Source of the DNA: Calothrix brevissima NIES-22
GTDB lineage: Bacteria > Cyanobacteriota > Cyanobacteriia > Cyanobacteriales > Nostocaceae
Reading direction: 5' to 3'
Assembly (NCBI RefSeq): GCF_002367995.1
Contig: NZ_AP018207.1
Span: 1,240,001 to 1,304,000, forward strand
DNA: 64,000 bases
The notes below the pieces were generated by a model, which was given only the letters and a program-made list of their open reading frames with translations, was not told where the DNA came from and made no database searches. Below are positions 25,344-35,500 of the stretch, one piece after another; position 1 is the stretch's first letter; every line of letters starts with the position of its first letter. The position numbers were made by a program, and so were the translations under genes.

Positions 25344-26867
25344 ATGAAAGAAGAGCTCAATATTCTAATTCAAGCTCAATACCCTTTAATCTACCTTGTG
25401 ACCTCCGAGGAAGAGCGGGCTGAGCAGGCAATTTCCACCATCGCCCAGTCACTAAAGCCCCAACGCCGAGTATTTGTTTGGACAGTAACTCACGGCATCG
25501 TGGAGTATGGTCAACCTCGGAATGTCACCCAACATAACACTGTTTCACCAGAAGCAGCAATTGAGTGGATTATCCGCCATAAAGAACCTGGTTTATTTAT
25601 ACTTAAAGATTTACATCCATTTATAGATGCACCTGCGACAACTAGATCGTTACGTGATGCGATCGCTAATTTTAAACTTTCGTCGCATGGTTCGCCAAAA
25701 AACATTATATTAATGTCGCCGGTTCAACAAGTACCTATCGAACTGGAAAAAGAAGTTGTAGTTCTTGACTTTCAACTACCTGATATGGCTGAGTTAAATA
25801 AAGTATTAACTCACCATTTAGATCAAAATCGTGGGCGGAGGTTGACAACCGAAGCCAGAGAAAAACTTCTCAGAGCCGCCTTGGGTTTAACTAAAGATGA
25901 AGCCGAAAAAGTCTATCGCAAGGCACAGGTAACTACAGGGCGGTTGACGGAAGATGAAGTAGATATAGTTTTATCTGAGAAAAAACAGCTAATCAGACGC
26001 AATGGTATTTTAGAATACATTGAGGAAGATGAAACTATTGATGCTGTAGGTGGCTTAGAAGAATTGAAAAAGTGGCTCAAGCAACGCTCTAACGCTTTTA
26101 CAGAAAAAGCGAGAGAGTATGGGCTACCCCAACCAAAAGGGATGTTAATTCTGGGAGTTCCAGGTTGTGGTAAATCGCTCATAGCGAAAACTACTTCTCG
26201 TCTTTGGGGGTTACCAATTTTACGCTTAGATATGGGTAGAGTTTACGACGGCTCAATGGTGGGTCGAAGTGAAGCCAATCTGCGTAATGCCTTGAAAACA
26301 GCAGAATCAATTTCTCCGACAATATTATTCATCGATGAATTAGATAAATCTTTTGCTGGTAGTGCTGGTTCTGGTGATTCAGATGGCGGTACTTCCAGTC
26401 GGATTTTCGGCTCTTTCCTCACCTGGATGCAAGAAAAGAAATCTCCTGTATTCGTGATGGCAACTGCTAACAGAGTAGAGCGTTTGCCGGGAGAATTCTT
26501 AAGGAAAGGTCGTTTTGATGAAATCTTCTTTGTGGATCTGCCCACACCCGAAGAACGTCAGGATATCTTTAACATTCACCTGACGAAGCGTCGTGAAGAC
26601 ATTTCACGATTTGATTTAGGACAACTAGCGAAAATGTCCGATGGCTTTTCTGGGGCAGAAATTGAACAAGCGATTGTAGCGGCGATGTATGAAGCTTTCG
26701 CCCAAGAACGCGAGTTCACCCAACTAGATATTATTGCTGCACTAAAGGCAACTTTACCGCTGTCTCGAACGATGCAAGAACAGGTCACAGCTTTAAGAGA
26801 CTGGGCCAGACAGCGCGCCAGACCCGCAGCATCCTCCGTTGCTGAATATCAGCGAATGGAGTTCTAA
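25344..26867 (+). CDS. ycf46: Ycf46-like AAA ATPase
   Basis: A 507-residue AAA+ ATPase of the Ycf46 family, found in cyanobacteria and algal plastids. The N-terminal third (IQAQYPLIYLVTSEEERAEQAI, then FILKDLHPFID) is a degenerate P-loop-like domain. The AAA module starts near residue 230 (GGLEELKKWLKQR) with Walker A GVPGCGKS (~272-279), Walker B ILFIDELDK (~328-336) and the arginine-finger region PGEFLRKGRFDEIFFVDLP (~379-397). Work on the cyanobacterial homologue links it to carbon dioxide uptake and photosynthesis regulation. The DUF1257/Ycf35-like gene follows 145 bases downstream in the same direction, after a hairpin at 26870-26899. Confidence 0.88.
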   Translation: MKEELNILIQAQYPLIYLVTSEEERAEQAISTIAQSLKPQRRVFVWTVTHGIVEYGQPRNVTQHNTVSPEAAIEWIIRHKEPGLFILKDLHPFIDAPATTRSLRDAIANFKLSSHGSPKNIILMSPVQQVPIELEKEVVVLDFQLPDMAELNKVLTHHLDQNRGRRLTTEAREKLLRAALGLTKDEAEKVYRKAQVTTGRLTEDEVDIVLSEKKQLIRRNGILEYIEEDETIDAVGGLEELKKWLKQRSNAFTEKAREYGLPQPKGMLILGVPGCGKSLIAKTTSRLWGLPILRLDMGRVYDGSMVGRSEANLRNALKTAESISPTILFIDELDKSFAGSAGSGDSDGGTSSRIFGSFLTWMQEKKSPVFVMATANRVERLPGEFLRKGRFDEIFFVDLPTPEERQDIFNIHLTKRREDISRFDLGQLAKMSDGFSGAEIEQAIVAAMYEAFAQEREFTQLDIIAALKATLPLSRTMQEQVTALRDWARQRARPAASSVAEYQRMEF

Positions 26868-27012
26868 AAGCTTTCCCCTGCTAATCCCAGGGGGAAAGGC
26901 TAGCAGTCCCTGCTAGCAGTGCTCGAAACAAGCCGCTTCTAATTTAAGCGCGGCTTCCCCAAAAACAAACCGTTGTCGTTCTTTCTCAATCTTCTCTTTG
27001 GAGGAAACCCAA

Positions 27013-27363
27013 ATGTCTCACTTTAGCACTCTGCGCACCAAAATCACCGATGCAGAAATCCTCAAAGCATCCTTGCGTGACCTGGGCATCAGCGTGAAGA
27101 CTGAAGCTGATGTCCGTGGTTATAATGGTCAGCGCGTACGTTCTGACATCGTTGCTGTGTTAGAAGGCGAATATGACCTGGGTTGGTCTCGCAACAGTGA
27201 TGGTTCCTTTGACCTCATTGCTGACCTTTGGGGCGTAGCTAAAAAGCATAATCAAACTGAGTTGATCAACTCCATCAACCAAAAATACGCAGTTAACAAA
27301 ACCTTAGCTGAAGTAAAACAGCGCGGTTTGCAAAACGCCAATGTGAAATTGGTATTGCAATAG
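27013..27363 (+). CDS. ycf35: DUF1257/Ycf35-like protein
   Basis: A 116-residue protein beginning MSHFSTLRTKITDAEILKAS, the hallmark of the DUF1257 family that includes plastid Ycf35. The true start is the ATG at 27013, with an excellent ribosome site (GGAGG, about 26999-27003); an in-frame TTG at 26998 lies within that site and is not the start. The compact alpha/beta protein also shows GYNGQRVRSDIVAVLEGEYDLGW and DLIADLWGV. Function is unknown. Its place directly after the Ycf46-like ATPase suggests a linked role. Confidence 0.88.
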   Translation: MSHFSTLRTKITDAEILKASLRDLGISVKTEADVRGYNGQRVRSDIVAVLEGEYDLGWSRNSDGSFDLIADLWGVAKKHNQTELINSINQKYAVNKTLAEVKQRGLQNANVKLVLQ

Positions 27364-27392
27364 TAATTTCTCTGCGCGTTCCCAAAGCTGCA

Positions 27393-27431
27393 CGGGCTAA
27401 CCAAGTAACTAGCGGTTAGCCCGCTTTTTTT
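27393..27431 (+). terminator. rho-independent terminator after ycf35
   Basis: CGGGCTAAC pairs with GTTAGCCCG across a 15-base loop and is followed by a run of T. It begins 30 bases after the stop codon. Confidence 0.85.
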
Positions 27432-27479
27432 AGGGTTATTTATTAATAGTCTTTTGTCAAACCGTCAACTTTCAACCTA

Positions 27480-27517
27480 AAATCCCCTGACTGATTTCAG
27501 TACAGGGGATTTTTTTA
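27480..27517 (+). terminator. second terminator-like hairpin
   Basis: AATCCCCTG and CAGGGGATT form a stem around an AT-rich loop, followed by TTTTT. It backs up the terminator at 27393 and insulates the downstream secretion locus. Confidence 0.75.
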
Positions 27518-27661
27518 TATACTAAGCCAATTTTACTCAGTCTCGCCACTTTCATGAAGAGATGAGTAAAATATTGGATATTTTCATCCAAAAATATACT
27601 TAACTAAAATCCGTTTTTTTGTATAAACTAAACCCGCGATTTCTACACGGGCAATAATCCC

Positions 27662-30600
27662 ATGATTTCATGTCTTCGCCAAAATTTAGGGAAATTAAAG
27701 CTGCTGATTCTCTTAGCGGCTAGCTTGGGTACTACATCAATTAATTCTGTACAGGCGCAAATCGTCCCAGATAATACATTAGGTGCAGAAAGTACAAAAC
27801 TGACACCAAATACTAATCTTCAGGGATTACCGACAACCTTAATTGAAGGCGGTGCGACTAGAGGTGTTAACTTATTTCAGAGTTTCTTACAATTTAATGT
27901 TGGTGAAGGACAACGAGTATATTTTGCTAATCCTACAGGAATTGAAAATATCTTCACTCGCGTCACGGGAAGCGATATCTCCAGGATTTTCGGGACATTG
28001 GGTGTAGATGGGAGAGCAAATTTATATTTTCTCAATCCCAATGGCATAATATTTGGTGCTAACGCGCGTTTAGATGTGACTGGTTCATTTTTGGCGACTA
28101 CAGCTAATAGTTTTGTTTTTGACAATGGGTTGAAATTTAGCGCCAATAATCCGGAAGCAGCGCCGCTACTCACAGTCAATTTACGTCCAGGGTTGCAATT
28201 TGCGGCTAATTCATCGGGGATGATTAGCGATCGCGGAAATTTAAGCGTCGGGCAAGATTTGAGCCTAATTGCTGCTAATCTAGATTTACAAGGTAAGTTA
28301 CAAGCTAGTAGAGATTTAACCCTAATTGCTCATGATACAGTTAAAGTCACAGATACAGCTAGCAATCCTGTAATTATTTCCGCAGGAGAAAAGTTAACTC
28401 TCCAAGGTAATCAAAGTATAGATATATTTGCTTTAAACCACCCTGAAAGTGGTTTATATTCTGGTGCAGATATGGTTTTACGCAGTCCTAATACTATAGC
28501 TGGAGATGCTCGCTATTGGGCTGGTGGTAATTTTCAGGTTGAGAAATTAGATGGAAATTTGGGGAATCTGTTTAGCCCTGATGACCCAATTATACGTGCT
28601 AGCGGCGATGTTAATTTTCATAGTTACCAAGGCGCTTCTTTGCATATTTTTGCGGGCGGTGCAGTGAATATTGATAGTATTAAAATCATCGGTGCAGATA
28701 AAAGTAATCCGGGAAATTCAATTGTAGAAAATGTACCTTTATCAATCAATCTTGCCAATGGGACAAATTCTGTAGCTATTAATGGTGCAAAAGAACCAAC
28801 ATTAGATATTCGCGCGGGAACTACTGCATTTGCAACTCCCAGTCTGACACCAAATCCGATTACTGGCGTAATTGGTATAGTTAATCCTAATGCACCAAGT
28901 TCAAGTGCCAACATTAATATTGGCAGTATCACCAATCTCAATTATTCACCAAACGGTGAACCCATCAAAGGCAAAATTCTCTTAACAAATCAGTACGCAC
29001 CTAATGGATTAACTGGTAACATTACAACCAATTTGATTCAAACATTTGGCGATGTCAATATTGATTCGCGAGGTGACATTAATAGTAACGGTGTCATTGA
29101 TATTTCTTTTGGAATTGATAGTAATAATAATATTCAGTTGCTTGCCGATAAAAATATTAATGTTGTTGGCAGTTTACTATCCGATTTAGGCAGTTTAGGA
29201 AATGGAAATGGCGGAAATATTACTCTTGTTAGTAAAAGTGCTGGTATTGATACTAGATTTGCCGATATAATCTCCAAAACACCTAATGGATTAGCTGGGG
29301 ATGTAATTATAGAATCTCCTGGAGATATTTATCTAGGTGATATAGAAGCATCTAGTAATTTTAATAATGTAGATAGTAGCGATTCTGGTAAGTTATTTAG
29401 CAGCATCAATATCAAATCTAGCAATGGCTCTGTATATCTAAATAACTCGCATTTAGATACTAGCAATACTGGTAGCGGCTATGCAGGTAATATAAATATT
29501 ACTGCTTTTCAGGAATTAAAAATTGAGAATAATAGTAATATTTCTAGTCTTGGTAATAATGGTCAAATTTCTCTGGGTAAATCCAGTTATGCTAATTTAT
29601 CTCCGCAAATTTTGCATATTTTTGATTCTCGGTTAAATACGGATAATCCTAGCGAACAAGGTAGTGCTGGAAATATTAGAATTACATCTGTGAACGACAT
29701 AGCTATTGCTAATAGTAATATCTATAGTAATGCTTCTATTAATGCAAGTAAGACTAATGCGGGTAATATTTATCTGGAATCTTTAGGTTCAATTTATTTG
29801 ACTAATAGTCAAATTGTTAGTGATGTTACTGACGGTACAGGTAATGCTGGAAATCTCAGGCTAGATTCTGGTGCAATATCATTGCTAGGAACTATGCTGA
29901 AAACAGATAATAACGGAATAGGAGATGGGGGAAGTATAGAAATTCATGCCAGCAAACAGGATATTTCTCTGCAAAACAGTCAAGTTAATAGCGAAAGTAA
30001 TAACATAGATAATAATAGTTCTGATATTTATCTTTTACCTGGTTATATTCAAATTGCTGCTAACCAAGGTTCTGTAATATTGGAAGAATCTAGATTGAAT
30101 ACAACAAATACTGCTGGTGGTTATGCTGGGGGTATATTGATTAATGCCTTAAATGAGATTATTTTCCAGCGAAATTCTGGTGAAACTGGCAATGTAACCC
30201 GGGGAATTGTCAGTAATGGAAATTCAGGTAATATTTTGATTGGATATTCCCCTAACGATCAATCTCTCAGCCCGAAAAAAGTAACTATTAGCAACAGTTT
30301 TTTAAGTACTAGTAATTTAGTAGGAGGTAATAATTCTGAGAATATTAAGACTAAAAATGCGGGTAATATAACAGTGCAATCTTTAGGAGAGATATCTTTA
30401 ACTAGCAGTAATTTAGAAACTACGACTTATGGTTCGGGTGCGGGAGGAAGTATTAGCGTAGGAGGTAATTCACTATCTTTGAGTAATAGGAGTTCTCTTT
30501 TAGCTAATACTCTAGGAACTGGTAAAGCTGGAAGTGTAACTGTCAAGACAACGGGTGGAACAGTCTCGCTTTCCGAAAGTAGTATGAATACTGGTAGTGA

Positions 30601-32539
30601 CGATTTAATTGCGAAAGTTACACAAAATGAACCATATAAAGAAGGACAAGGTGGCGGCGGTGATATTACTATTAACACTGCGGCTTTATTTGTAACTAAA
30701 AACTCGGTTTTAAATGCTAATACTTTTGGTGCAGAGAACAGTGGTAATCTCTATATTACAGTAGATAAAATCGTATCTTTTGCTGATAGTTCTATTATTA
30801 ATGCTAGTACATATCTTCAAGGTAACGCTGGCGATATTAATATTAAAGCTCAGGAAATTTATTTTAATCATGAGGTTTTAATTCAAGCAGAAACTTTTGG
30901 CAGTGGTAAGGCTGGTAATATTGATATGACTGCTGATTTAATATCCTTAAATCAGGCTTCAAGAGTTGATGCCCAAACCTTTGGCAGTGGCAATGCAGGT
31001 AATGTAAATATCAAAACTCAATCACTGTCTTTAACAGATGGATCGAGAATTAATGGTAATACTTGTAGTAGTGGTAATGGGGGAAATATTATTATTAATC
31101 CCCTGAATTTACAGCAACAATCTACTGCGGCTGTGACTTTATCTGGTGCATCATCTCTCAATGGATTTTCTACTGGCTTGTTTGTCAATACAGAAAGCAA
31201 ATTAGCAGATGCTGGTACTGGTGGCAATATTACTATTAATACTGGTAATTTATCTATTAAAAATGGTGCAGTTTTAAGCGCACCTTCTAAAAGTAGCGGT
31301 AGCGGTGGGAATATCGAGATTAATGTCAATAATTTGGAAATTACAGGTGGCGGACAAATTCTCACAAATGCTTATAGTAGCGGACAAGCTGGTGGTATTA
31401 AAATTAATGCTACTAATAATGTGGCGATCGCAGGTCAGGATTTAAGCTACAATCAACGACTGGAAGCACTAACAGAGAATTTTGATGTAATTAAAGATAC
31501 TTACGGTTTTACATCCACGACAAGTGATCGCGAAATTGTCGGTATATTTGGCCCTATAAATCAATATAGCGGGCTATTCGCCAACACAGAAGCTAATTCT
31601 ACAGGTAATGGCGGTACAATTAACATCGACCCGATTCAAGTCACTCTCAAAGACGAAGCGAAAATCTCTGTAGATAGTCAGGGTACAGGTGTCGCAGGTA
31701 GTATTAGCATTACCGCCAATCGTCTGACATTAGATAACCTTGCAGGTATTAGTGCTGACACCGATAGCGGTCAAGGTGGTAGTATTACACTGAATGTACA
31801 AGATTTACTGCTATTGCGGCGTCATAGTACAATCTCTACCACCGCAGGAAAACAAGGTGCGGGTGGTGATGGTGGTGCGATCGCAATTAACCTCAATAAT
31901 AATAATGGCTTTATTGTCTCGCCATCTGCTGAAAATAATGATATCTCAGCTAATGCCTTTTCTGGTAGCGGTGGTGCTATTGAAATCAACGCAAAAGGGG
32001 TAATCGGTTTAGCAACCCTCACCAGATTGGAACTAGAACAGAAATTAGGTACAACCAACCCAGAAAAACTTGACCCCCAATTGCTGCAAACTAATGATAT
32101 TACGGCAATTTCTCAAACTGACCCTCAATTAAATGGTGTAGTCAGTATTAATTCTCCAGAGATTGACCCCAGTAAAAGTATTATCTCACTCCCCACGAAT
32201 GCAACAGACCCCTCACAGCAAATCGCCCAAAGTTGTGGGGTAGGGAATCAAAAGCTAGCGAGTACATTTACTGATGCTGGGCGTGGTGGATTACCGCCTA
32301 AGCCTGATGAATTTCTCAGTAGCGATACGCTGTGGGAGGATGTTCGTCTGCGTGCTAATTCTCCACAACAAACAGTGTCTACTGAGGCGGTAACACCCAC
32401 AGCTAGTCAGGAAAAGACTGTGCTAACTCTTCCTGCAACTGGTTGGGTATTCAATAACAAAGGCGAAGTTACCCTGATTTCTCAAACACCCCAATCCTCT
32501 ACTGTAGGATTCAATTCCTCTCGCTGTGCGGCTAAATAA
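27662..32539 (+). CDS. giant TpsA filamentous-haemagglutinin-like secreted protein, paralogue 1
   Basis: A 1625-residue two-partner-secretion exoprotein. A signal peptide ends near SINSVQAQ (residue ~33). The TPS domain follows (~35-200: LPTTLIEGGATRGVNLFQSF, FANPTGIENIFTRVTG, LNPNGIIFGANARLDVTGSF), which targets the protein to its TpsB pore. The long middle is rich in Asn, Ser, Thr and Gly, with GSGNAGNVNIKTQSLSL-like beta-helix rungs (~200-1290). The final ~325 residues are almost identical to those of the next gene and end with a conserved SCGVGN...SSRC pair of cysteines. It should be exported across the outer membrane and act in adhesion or surface interaction; the ligand is unknown. Confidence 0.93.
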   Translation: MISCLRQNLGKLKLLILLAASLGTTSINSVQAQIVPDNTLGAESTKLTPNTNLQGLPTTLIEGGATRGVNLFQSFLQFNVGEGQRVYFANPTGIENIFTRVTGSDISRIFGTLGVDGRANLYFLNPNGIIFGANARLDVTGSFLATTANSFVFDNGLKFSANNPEAAPLLTVNLRPGLQFAANSSGMISDRGNLSVGQDLSLIAANLDLQGKLQASRDLTLIAHDTVKVTDTASNPVIISAGEKLTLQGNQSIDIFALNHPESGLYSGADMVLRSPNTIAGDARYWAGGNFQVEKLDGNLGNLFSPDDPIIRASGDVNFHSYQGASLHIFAGGAVNIDSIKIIGADKSNPGNSIVENVPLSINLANGTNSVAINGAKEPTLDIRAGTTAFATPSLTPNPITGVIGIVNPNAPSSSANINIGSITNLNYSPNGEPIKGKILLTNQYAPNGLTGNITTNLIQTFGDVNIDSRGDINSNGVIDISFGIDSNNNIQLLADKNINVVGSLLSDLGSLGNGNGGNITLVSKSAGIDTRFADIISKTPNGLAGDVIIESPGDIYLGDIEASSNFNNVDSSDSGKLFSSINIKSSNGSVYLNNSHLDTSNTGSGYAGNINITAFQELKIENNSNISSLGNNGQISLGKSSYANLSPQILHIFDSRLNTDNPSEQGSAGNIRITSVNDIAIANSNIYSNASINASKTNAGNIYLESLGSIYLTNSQIVSDVTDGTGNAGNLRLDSGAISLLGTMLKTDNNGIGDGGSIEIHASKQDISLQNSQVNSESNNIDNNSSDIYLLPGYIQIAANQGSVILEESRLNTTNTAGGYAGGILINALNEIIFQRNSGETGNVTRGIVSNGNSGNILIGYSPNDQSLSPKKVTISNSFLSTSNLVGGNNSENIKTKNAGNITVQSLGEISLTSSNLETTTYGSGAGGSISVGGNSLSLSNRSSLLANTLGTGKAGSVTVKTTGGTVSLSESSMNTGSDDLIAKVTQNEPYKEGQGGGGDITINTAALFVTKNSVLNANTFGAENSGNLYITVDKIVSFADSSIINASTYLQGNAGDINIKAQEIYFNHEVLIQAETFGSGKAGNIDMTADLISLNQASRVDAQTFGSGNAGNVNIKTQSLSLTDGSRINGNTCSSGNGGNIIINPLNLQQQSTAAVTLSGASSLNGFSTGLFVNTESKLADAGTGGNITINTGNLSIKNGAVLSAPSKSSGSGGNIEINVNNLEITGGGQILTNAYSSGQAGGIKINATNNVAIAGQDLSYNQRLEALTENFDVIKDTYGFTSTTSDREIVGIFGPINQYSGLFANTEANSTGNGGTINIDPIQVTLKDEAKISVDSQGTGVAGSISITANRLTLDNLAGISADTDSGQGGSITLNVQDLLLLRRHSTISTTAGKQGAGGDGGAIAINLNNNNGFIVSPSAENNDISANAFSGSGGAIEINAKGVIGLATLTRLELEQKLGTTNPEKLDPQLLQTNDITAISQTDPQLNGVVSINSPEIDPSKSIISLPTNATDPSQQIAQSCGVGNQKLASTFTDAGRGGLPPKPDEFLSSDTLWEDVRLRANSPQQTVSTEAVTPTASQEKTVLTLPATGWVFNNKGEVTLISQTPQSSTVGFNSSRCAAK

Positions 32540-32571
32540 AGTTTGTTTTCATTCCTAAAGGTAATACTTAT

Positions 32572-35500
32572 ATGGTTGCATTTACTAGCCGCCAGTTATG
32601 GCAATTATTCACTATTACGAGTTTGATATGTGCGTGGATGAACTCTGCACAGGCGCAAATTGTCCCAGATAATACATTAGGTGCAGAAAGTACAAAACTG
32701 ACAACAAATACCAAAGTTCAGGGATTACCGACAACTTTGATTGAAGGTGGTGCGACTAGAGGCGTTAATTTGTTTCAGAGTTTCTTACAATTTAATATTG
32801 GTGAAGGACAACGAGTATATTTTGCTAATCCCGCAGGAATTGAAAATATCTTTACTCGCGTTACTGGAAGCGATACCTCCAAAATTTTCGGAACTTTGGG
32901 CGTAGATGGGAGAGCAAATTTATATTTTCTCAATCCCAATGGCATAATATTTGGTGCTAACGCCCATTTAGATATTCCCGGTTCATTTTTGGCGACGACA
33001 GCTAATAGTTTTGTTTTTAATAATAGCTTAAAATTTAGCGCTAATAATCCTGAAGCAGCGCCACTACTCACAGTCAATTTGCGTCCGGGGTTGCAGTTTG
33101 CGGAAAATCAATCTGCAAGTATTAGCAATCGCGGGAATTTAAATGTTGGGCAAGATTTGAGTCTAATTGCTGGTAATCTCGATTTACAAGGTCAATTAAT
33201 TGCTAATTCATTGACTGGAAATAGCGGTAATATCACCCTCATCAGTCAGCAAGGCGGTATTGATGGCAGATTTTTAAATATAACTTCTTTGGCTGATAAC
33301 GGATTGACGGGAAATGTTACTATTACCGCTCCAGGTGATATATATGTAGGTAATATTAAAGTCGCTAGTAATTCTAGTAATAGCCAATTTAGCAATATCA
33401 ATATTAATTCAACAGGCGGTTCTGTTTATTTAAACGCATCTAATTTAAATATGCAAAATATCGGCTCTGGCTATGCAGGAGAAATAGCAATTAATGCTCG
33501 AAAAATGGTTCAAATTGATAACGCTAGTAAAGTTTTTATCACTGGGAATCTGGGTAAAATTTCGCTGGGATTTTCCGAATACCCAGACTTATCTCCTGAA
33601 AAAATCAACATTAATAACTCACAAATTAATAATAGTAACTTTGAGGCTGGTTATAATGTCGGTGATATTACAGTGAAATCCCTGGGAGAATTATTAATCG
33701 ATAACAGTAAATTAGAAACTGTAACAGCTAGTTCTAGTTATGGCGGAAAGATTAATCTACAGGCTAATACAATATCTTTAGCAAATCAAAGTTCTCTGTT
33801 TGCAAATACTCTGAGTACGGGAAAAGCAGGTAGCATCAATTTGCAAACAACTGGTGGTGCAGTTTCTTTATCGGCAAGTAGTATTAATACTGGTAGTAAT
33901 AAACTTAACGTAAATATCGAAAATTTAACCGATAAAGAAGGTGCTGGTGGTGGTGATATTAATATCGCTGCTAGCGATTTATTTTTAACCAATACCTCTA
34001 TTTTAAATGCTAGTACCTTAGGTTCGGGAGACAGTGGGAGTATTTCTATTACAGTAGATAAAACAGCATCTTTTAGCGATAATTCTATTTTAAATGCCAG
34101 AACTTATTTGCGAGGAAATGCCGGGAATGTAAATATTACAGCCCAGGATTTGATATTTAATAATGAATCGCTGATTCAAGCTACAACTTTTGGTACTGGA
34201 AACGCCGGCAACATCAATATAATTGCACCATCATTGACTTTAAGTAATACATCGAGAATTGATGCCCAAACTTTTGGCAGTGGCAATGCAGGTAATATTA
34301 ATATCAATACACAGTTGCTTTCTCTCCAAGGAGGAGCAAGAATTAATGCAGAAACTTTTGCCACTGGTAATGGTGGCAATATTACTATTAACCCTCTCAA
34401 TGATGCAAGTCAAGCTAGTGCTGCTATAAATATATCTGGTTCTGCACCGTTGATTAGAACATCTAGCGGCTTTTCTGTGAATACAGAAAGCGAAAAAAAT
34501 GATGCTGGTTATGGTGGTAATATTACCATAACAACTGGGACTTTATCTATTAATAATGGAGGTGTTTTAAGCGCTCCTTCTAAAAGTAGAGCTAGGGGCG
34601 GAAATATCAATATTAATGTGCATAATTTGGAGCTTACAGGCGGCGGGCAAATTATTACCAATGCCTATAGAAGTGGACAAGCTGGTAGTATCAAAATTAA
34701 TGCGACTGAGAATATTAAAATTTCTGGTCAAAATTATGACTACGAACAAAAATTGAATGAGCTTAAACAACAATTAGATTTGCTAAAAGCTGTTTATGAT
34801 ATTTTGTTGGTTGAGAATGACCAAGATAATCAACGTATACTCGAACCAATTAATAATTTAGTGAATAAGTTGAGTAATTTTTTAGCAAATCCTAACTCAA
34901 TTTTATTCCTCAACGAACTGAAGACGAGACTGGATAAATTTAAGAATAGTTTTGATTTTCAATTAGTTATCAGCGATCCAGAAATTGCTAGCTTATTGGT
35001 ACCAATTAATAACTTAATTAATAATTTGGATGGATTGGAACAGATTATTAATTATGCTCCACAAATCAATGCACTCCAAGAGAGACTGAATCAACTTAAA
35101 TATACCTACGATTTCGTTGTACCCACAAGCGATGGCGAAGTCAGGCGTATACTCGGCCCCATAAATCAATATAGCGGTCTATTTGCCAATACAGAAGCCA
35201 ACTCTACAGGTAATGGCGGTACGATTAACATCGACCCGATTCAAGTTACCCTCAAAGATGAGGCGAAAATCTCTGTAGATAGTCAAGGTACAGGTGTCGC
35301 AGGTAGTATTAGCATTACAGCTAATCGTTTAACATTGGATAACCTTGCAGGTATTAGTGCTGACACCGATAGCGGTCAAGGTGGTAGTATTGCACTGAAT
35401 GTACAAGATTTACTGCTATTGCGGCGTCATAGTACAATCTCTACCACCGCAGGAAAACAAGGCGCGGGTGGTGATGGTGGTGCGATCGCAATTAACCTCA

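Noticed and set aside
29400-31400. Repetitive DNA inside the tpsA genes considered as a separate repeat element
   Set aside because: The repeats are in frame and encode GSGNAGN-type beta-helix rungs, so they are part of the proteins.
31822-32058. Minus-strand 78-codon frames in the C-terminal parts of both tpsA genes (also 35427-35663)
   Set aside because: They are conserved only because the sense strand is duplicated; rich in Pro and Leu as expected for antisense of Gly/Asn-rich coding.
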